Shown here one piece after another: positions 60,696 through 64,000 of a DNA stretch of 64,000 nt. The notes under the pieces are model-generated. The model was not told the DNA's origin. It worked only from the letters and a program-made list of their open reading frames with translations, and did not search any database. The DNA is from Flavobacterium sp. ACN2 (GTDB taxonomy: Bacteria > Bacteroidota > Bacteroidia > Flavobacteriales > Flavobacteriaceae): positions 62,001 through 126,000 of the forward strand of contig NZ_MRCM01000015.1 in the NCBI RefSeq assembly GCF_002303885.1. The letters run 5' to 3'. A program made the position numbers and the translations under genes. How positions within the stretch are numbered: position 1 is the first letter of the stretch; each line of letters begins with the position of its first letter.

Positions 60696-62120
60696 TTAAT
60701 TGTTGATAGATTCTACTTTTTTCTCATTGATATAGGTATTTATAAAATTTATGTTTTTTACGTTTTTTAGTAAATAGACAGAATCTACTTTCTGGATTTT
60801 TACATTTTTTAGTGTAATATTCTCCACTGGAGATGCTGCATAACCTTCTGCCCAAACGCTGTATTTTCCACCGTTTTTTACAGTTACATTCTCTAAGCTT
60901 ACATTTCTGATTACTGGAATAAAGTTTCCTGTCTGAGATCCGTATACATTGTAAAACATGTTTAGTTTCAAAACACATTCTTTTACAGTTCCCACTTCTA
61001 GATTTCGCACATATATATTTTCAATGACTCCACCTCTTTTTGAATTGGTTTTGATACGAATGGCTCGATCCAAATTCGGACTATCCATGACACAGTTTTC
61101 GACAAAAACATTATTCACTCCTGCCGAAATTTCGCTTCCAATTACAACACCACCGTGGCCATCGACCATTTTGCAGTTTTGTACAATGATATTTTTACTT
61201 GGTATTGCCACTCTTCTTCCGTCTCCGTCACGTCCTGCTTTAATTGCGATACAATCATCGCCCGTATTAAAAGTGCAGTTTCTGATTAAAATATTCTGGG
61301 AATATTCTGGATCGCAACCATCATTATTGGGACCATGGCTATTAACCGTTACGCCGTCAATAATCATGTTGTTTGTTTTTATAGGGTGTAAAATCCAAAA
61401 AGGAGAATTAATAATTTTCACATCTTTTATTAAAGCCGTATTACACTCGAAAAACTCAATAAAGTTGGGTCTTAAATAACGTCCCTCACCAAAAATTCTT
61501 TCTGATACCGGAATTCCTTTTTCTGCCATATCAACCAAAACTTCACGATTTGTCGGATCATTTTGAGAAGGAATACCTTTTTTCCACCCATAACCTTTTC
61601 CGCCAGACCAAATCCACCAATTGGTGCTGTCTGCCTGACCGTTTAAAGTTCCTTTTCCTGTAACTGCAATATTGGTTTTGTTTTTTGCATATATAAGAGG
61701 AGAATAATTCATTAATTCTGTTCCTTCCCAAGAAGTATGAACAATAGGATAATCTTTTGGATTTAAACTGAAAAGAATCTCAGCATGATCATCTAAATGC
61801 AGATTAACATTATTTTCTAAATGAATGGCTCCTGTTAAGTATTTTCCGTTTGGAACCAAAACTTTTCCTCCACCATTTTTTGAACACTCTTGTATTGCTT
61901 TTTGGAAAGCCAAAGTGTTTAACGTTTTTCCATCTGCAATAGCACCAAAATCATTTATGTTGTATACTTTATCTGAGAAATGGGTTTGTGGAATGCTTTT
62001 TATAACCAAATCCATTCTTTTCCATGGATTATCTGAAGAAACTGACGAAGAGTGTCTTGCACATGATGCTATTAACAGCCCTAAAGCAGCTAAAAAAAGA
62101 ATCTTTTTAAACGTGATCAT
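60696..62120 (-). CDS. GH28 polygalacturonase-family lipoprotein
   Basis: About 475 residues. The ATG at 62120 (MITFKKILFLAALGLLIASC) gives a clean lipoprotein signal; an ATG at 62135 is also in frame. Motifs are VTGKGTLNGQ, NSPFWILHPI, NNDGCDPEYSQN, DDCIAIKAGRD, HGGVVIGSEISAGVNN and AIRIKTN, all as in active exo-type GH28. It is the first gene of the pectin operon, so it may be an early surface enzyme. Its promoter overlaps a LacI-type palindrome. Confidence 0.94.
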   Translation of the reverse strand: MITFKKILFLAALGLLIASCARHSSSVSSDNPWKRMDLVIKSIPQTHFSDKVYNINDFGAIADGKTLNTLAFQKAIQECSKNGGGKVLVPNGKYLTGAIHLENNVNLHLDDHAEILFSLNPKDYPIVHTSWEGTELMNYSPLIYAKNKTNIAVTGKGTLNGQADSTNWWIWSGGKGYGWKKGIPSQNDPTNREVLVDMAEKGIPVSERIFGEGRYLRPNFIEFFECNTALIKDVKIINSPFWILHPIKTNNMIIDGVTVNSHGPNNDGCDPEYSQNILIRNCTFNTGDDCIAIKAGRDGDGRRVAIPSKNIIVQNCKMVDGHGGVVIGSEISAGVNNVFVENCVMDSPNLDRAIRIKTNSKRGGVIENIYVRNLEVGTVKECVLKLNMFYNVYGSQTGNFIPVIRNVSLENVTVKNGGKYSVWAEGYAASPVENITLKNVKIQKVDSVYLLKNVKNINFINTYINEKKVESINN

Positions 62121-62180
62121 CTTATTTGTAATCATTTGCACAGATTTTTCTTATTGGAATATCAAAAACATAAAGTTTTA

Positions 62181-62194
62181 TGTAATCGATTACA
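62181..62194. promoter_or_regulatory. LacI-type operator at the pectin operon promoter
   Basis: TGTAATCGATTACA is a perfect 14-bp palindrome with a central CG, as is typical for LacI-family sites. It covers the predicted start point of the minus-strand promoter. Confidence 0.75.
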
Positions 62195-62226
62195 CGAAAG
62201 TAGAAAAATTGTTCTAAGACACCAAA
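62195..62226 (-). promoter_or_regulatory. Promoter of the pectin (GH28-susCD) operon
   Basis: On the minus strand TTTG (62226-62223), a 20-nt spacer and TACTTTCG (62202-62195) fit TTTG/TAnnTTTG with one mismatch. The start point would lie at about 62188-62190, in the middle of the operator. Confidence 0.65.
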
Positions 62227-62344
62227 TTAATTTAGAAAAAAATTATATATTTAATTTTTATTACAAAAATTAATTACATTTAATGCAAAAAATTAGATAA
62301 TTTATTATCATTGTAGAATCTAAAACGTTTGAGTTTTTCAATAC

Positions 62345-62358
62345 GGTAATCGATAACA
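62345..62358. promoter_or_regulatory. Second LacI-type operator near the regulator promoter
   Basis: GGTAATCGATAACA differs from the perfect site at two positions. It lies 28 bp before the regulator's -7 element, which suits autoregulation or looping with the first site. Confidence 0.6.
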
Positions 62359-62385
62359 ATTTTTATTACATAATGAAAAAAAATG

Positions 62386-62393
62386 TACTTTTG
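62386..62393 (+). promoter_or_regulatory. -7 element of the LacI-type regulator gene
   Basis: TACTTTTG matches TAnnTTTG, about 30 bp before the ATG. No clear -33 TTG is present. Confidence 0.5.
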
Positions 62394-62423
62394 TCTAAAA
62401 ATAATCCGAAAAACTTTTTTTGA

Positions 62424-63452
62424 ATGAGTGAAAAAGTAACTATTTACGATATTGCTGAAAAATTAAACATCACAGCTGCAACAGTTTCCAGAGCGTTAAA
62501 CAATAATCCTAAAATAAAGGAAGCGACGCGAGAGTTGGTTATCAAAACTGCTGCTGCGATGAACTATAAGCAGAACAAACTGGCGCTAGCTTTGAAAAGC
62601 GGTAGAAGTAATAATATCGGAGTTATTGTGCCGCGTATTGACAGCAATTTTTTCGCGTCGGTAATTCGAGGAATCGAAGAAGAGCTTTATCCTCACGGCT
62701 ATCAGGTTATTATTTGTCAGACGCATGAAAGCATTAAAAGAGAAAACGAAAACCTCCATACATTAGTAGATGCACAAGTAGACGGAATTATGATGTCAGT
62801 TACGGGTATTTCAGATGAAAATGACAGCGCTTTCAGAAACGTATTAGAAAAAAATGTACCGTTGATATTTTTTGATAGAAGCAAACACATTGATGGCGTA
62901 AGTTCTGTAACTATTAATGACTTTAAAGGCGGTTATTTAGCAACTAAACATTTAATAGATGAAGGTTGTAGAAATATTGCGCATTTCTCTGGAGATCAAT
63001 CTTTAGATATTTTCAAAAACAGGTTTTTAGGATACAAACAAGCTTTATTGGACAACGGACTTTCTTTTAATGAAGAGCATGTTATTTTTACTAAAAGTAG
63101 CGTAGAGGCCGGTAAAGATGCTGTCGATAAACTTTTACAGTTACAAACGCCTCCTGATGCTATTTTTTCTTCGAGCGATTTTGCTGCTTTAGGAGCAATA
63201 CAAGAGTTAAAAGAGCGAAATATCAGTATTCCAGATGAGTTTTGTGTTGCAGGTTTCAGTAACGAACCTTTTACTAAATTCATGGAATTATCTATTACTT
63301 CTGTAGATCAGTCACCACTGGAAATGGGAAGAATGTCTGCGCGCGTTTTCTTAGAACAGGTTGACAAAACAGATACAATTAAAATAGAAAAGAAAGTTGT
63401 TCTTGCTCCAGAATTACATATTCGTAAATCGTCTACAAGAACTAATTTTTAA
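62424..63452 (+). CDS. LacI-family transcriptional regulator of the pectin locus
   Basis: A 342-residue regulator. The N-terminal helix-turn-helix (TIYDIAEKLNITAATVSRAL, about 6-25) and hinge (MNYKQNKLALALKSG) are typical. The sugar-binding domain has NIGVIVPRIDSNFFASVIRG, DGIMMSVTGIS, PLIFFDRSK and ELSITSVDQSPLEMG. It is divergent from the pectin operon and next to uxaA, so galacturonate or a breakdown product is the likely inducer. Two palindromes in the intergenic region fit its family. A strong terminator follows. Confidence 0.94.
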   Translation: MSEKVTIYDIAEKLNITAATVSRALNNNPKIKEATRELVIKTAAAMNYKQNKLALALKSGRSNNIGVIVPRIDSNFFASVIRGIEEELYPHGYQVIICQTHESIKRENENLHTLVDAQVDGIMMSVTGISDENDSAFRNVLEKNVPLIFFDRSKHIDGVSSVTINDFKGGYLATKHLIDEGCRNIAHFSGDQSLDIFKNRFLGYKQALLDNGLSFNEEHVIFTKSSVEAGKDAVDKLLQLQTPPDAIFSSSDFAALGAIQELKERNISIPDEFCVAGFSNEPFTKFMELSITSVDQSPLEMGRMSARVFLEQVDKTDTIKIEKKVVLAPELHIRKSSTRTNF

Positions 63453-63474
63453 TATTTTTTATCATAAGTTATAT

Positions 63475-63502
63475 AAGCCCATTTTATAATGGGCTTTTTT
63501 TA
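63475..63502 (+). terminator. Terminator of the LacI-type gene
   Basis: AAGCCCATT / AATGGGCTT stem with a 4-nt loop followed by a run of seven T. Confidence 0.88.
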
Positions 63503-63503
63503 T

Positions 63504-63722
63504 GCAAGCTTCGGAAAAGCTTAATATTATAGCAAAAAATAAACATTCACAACATACAGCTCCCGCGGAGCTAAATATATTTAGGCTGCAGAAAAATATG
63601 TCGCTCCGCCGGGGCTTTATGTTCAATGACTAATTGTTATCTATAAATATTTCGCTCCTCCGGAGCTGTATGTTGTAACCGATTAATCTTTTGCTATAAA
63701 TATTTCGCTTCTCCGAAGCTTT
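63504..63722. repeat. Nested inverted repeats with GCTCCNCCGGAGC cores
   Basis: An outer pair (about 63504-63534 with 63693-63722; AAGCTTCGGAAAAGC against GCTTCTCCGAAGCTT) encloses an inner pair (63550-63580 with 63648-63677; ACAACATACAGCTCC). A third related core lies at 63601-63616. No gene is visible here. Confidence 0.75.
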
Positions 63723-63725
63723 CTC

Positions 63726-63758
63726 AAAAAAAAAAGAGACGCACTACTGTGCGTCTCT
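63726..63758 (-). terminator. Terminator of uxaA
   Basis: AGAGACGCAC / GTGCGTCTCT stem with a 4-nt loop. On the minus strand it is followed by about ten T. Confidence 0.88.
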
Positions 63759-63766
63759 ACATATAA

Positions 63767-63810
63767 ACCTTTGTCACTTTGTATCTCTGTAACTTTGTAC
63801 CTTTGTACCT
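63767..63810. repeat. Octamer array ACCTTTGT-CACTTTGT-ATCTCTGT-AACTTTGT
   Basis: More than five 8-bp units lie immediately after the uxaA stop on its downstream side. Same family as at 18797-18836 and 44823-44862. Confidence 0.78.
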
Positions 63811-63817
63811 AAAAAAC

Positions 63818-64000
63818 TTAAAGCGATACCCCTCTTTTCCAAGGAATAAAATCGTTCTGATTTAAAATAGCAGCTTTTGTTTTAATGTTACCACTGGCAA
63901 CATCAATAATAAATTCTAACATTTCATCAGCCATTTCATCAATTGATTTTTCTCCAGTGATAATTCCACCCGTATCAATATCGATAATATCAGACATTTT
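63818..64000 (-). CDS. uxaA: Altronate dehydratase, C-terminal fragment (gene continues beyond the window)
   Basis: The 60 visible residues read DIIDIDTGGIITGEKSIDE, then MLEFIIDVASGNIKTKA and the end NDFIPWKRGVSL. This matches the C-terminus of UxaA-type altronate dehydratases, which turn D-altronate into 2-keto-3-deoxygluconate in galacturonate catabolism. The frame is open at the right edge. Its place beside the pectin regulator supports the call; with only 60 residues a close relative such as galactarate dehydratase cannot be fully excluded. Confidence 0.82.
   Translation of the reverse strand, partial: KMSDIIDIDTGGIITGEKSIDEMADEMLEFIIDVASGNIKTKAAILNQNDFIPWKRGVSL

Noticed and set aside
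1..64000. Insertion sequence, prophage, tRNA or rRNA genes
   Set aside because: I saw no transposase, integrase or phage structural motifs and no cloverleaf or rRNA sequence. Mobile-looking DNA here is limited to small non-coding repeats.

Overview
The window looks like the chromosome of a Flavobacterium-type member of the Bacteroidota. Evidence: AT-rich DNA, two SusC/SusD pairs, a hybrid two-component regulator with an AraC-type output domain, TTG-N19/20-TAnnTTTG promoters, many lipoproteins, and intergenic repeats of the kind common in flavobacteria. I saw no rRNA, tRNA, CRISPR array, transposase or phage gene.

Layout. (1) 1-12.3 kb, plus strand: the 3' part of a hybrid sensor/regulator, then SusC, SusD, a GH88 unsaturated uronyl hydrolase and two GH2 enzymes. 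This is a polysaccharide utilisation locus (PUL) for a uronic-acid-containing glycan. A DUF2911 protein follows. (2) 13.2-20.6 kb: a Tat-exported molybdenum aldehyde oxidoreductase of the PaoABC type, with a cysteine desulfurase, a MocA-like cytidylyltransferase and an XdhC-like chaperone. (3) 20.8-25.9 kb: mixed genes (NlpE-like lipoprotein, LuxR-type regulator, DUF1349 lipoprotein, YegP-like protein, two unrecognised small proteins, GH27). (4) 26.0-36.9 kb: a complete L-rhamnose pathway (symporter, isomerase, kinase, bifunctional aldolase/dehydrogenase), the three-gene L-lactate oxidase LutABC, and a divergent GntR-type regulator. (5) 37-39.5 kb: serine hydrolase, a second LuxR-type paralogue, and a 58-residue histone-H1-like protein. 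(6) 39.8-62.1 kb, minus strand: a large pectin locus with three GH28, a PL10-CE8 fusion, CE12, GH43, three tandem GH105, two DUF4861 proteins, an esterase and a SusC/SusD pair. A divergent LacI-type regulator follows, and the C-terminus of altronate dehydratase (UxaA) lies at the right edge.

How it fits together. The pectin locus would cut and de-esterify homogalacturonan and rhamnogalacturonan, import oligomers through SusCD, and release galacturonate (to UxaA) and rhamnose (to the rha genes). Rhamnulose-1-phosphate is split to DHAP and L-lactaldehyde. The dehydrogenase domain would oxidise L-lactaldehyde to L-lactate, and LutABC would take lactate to pyruvate. A palindrome overlapping the pectin promoter next to the LacI gene is the clearest regulatory signal.

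Most gaps between genes hold repeats. These include long palindromes with GTCAT ends, nested inverted repeats built on CGCAAAG, and arrays with an 8-bp period (NNCWAAGN) that lie next to stop codons. They are the most unusual non-coding structure in the window.
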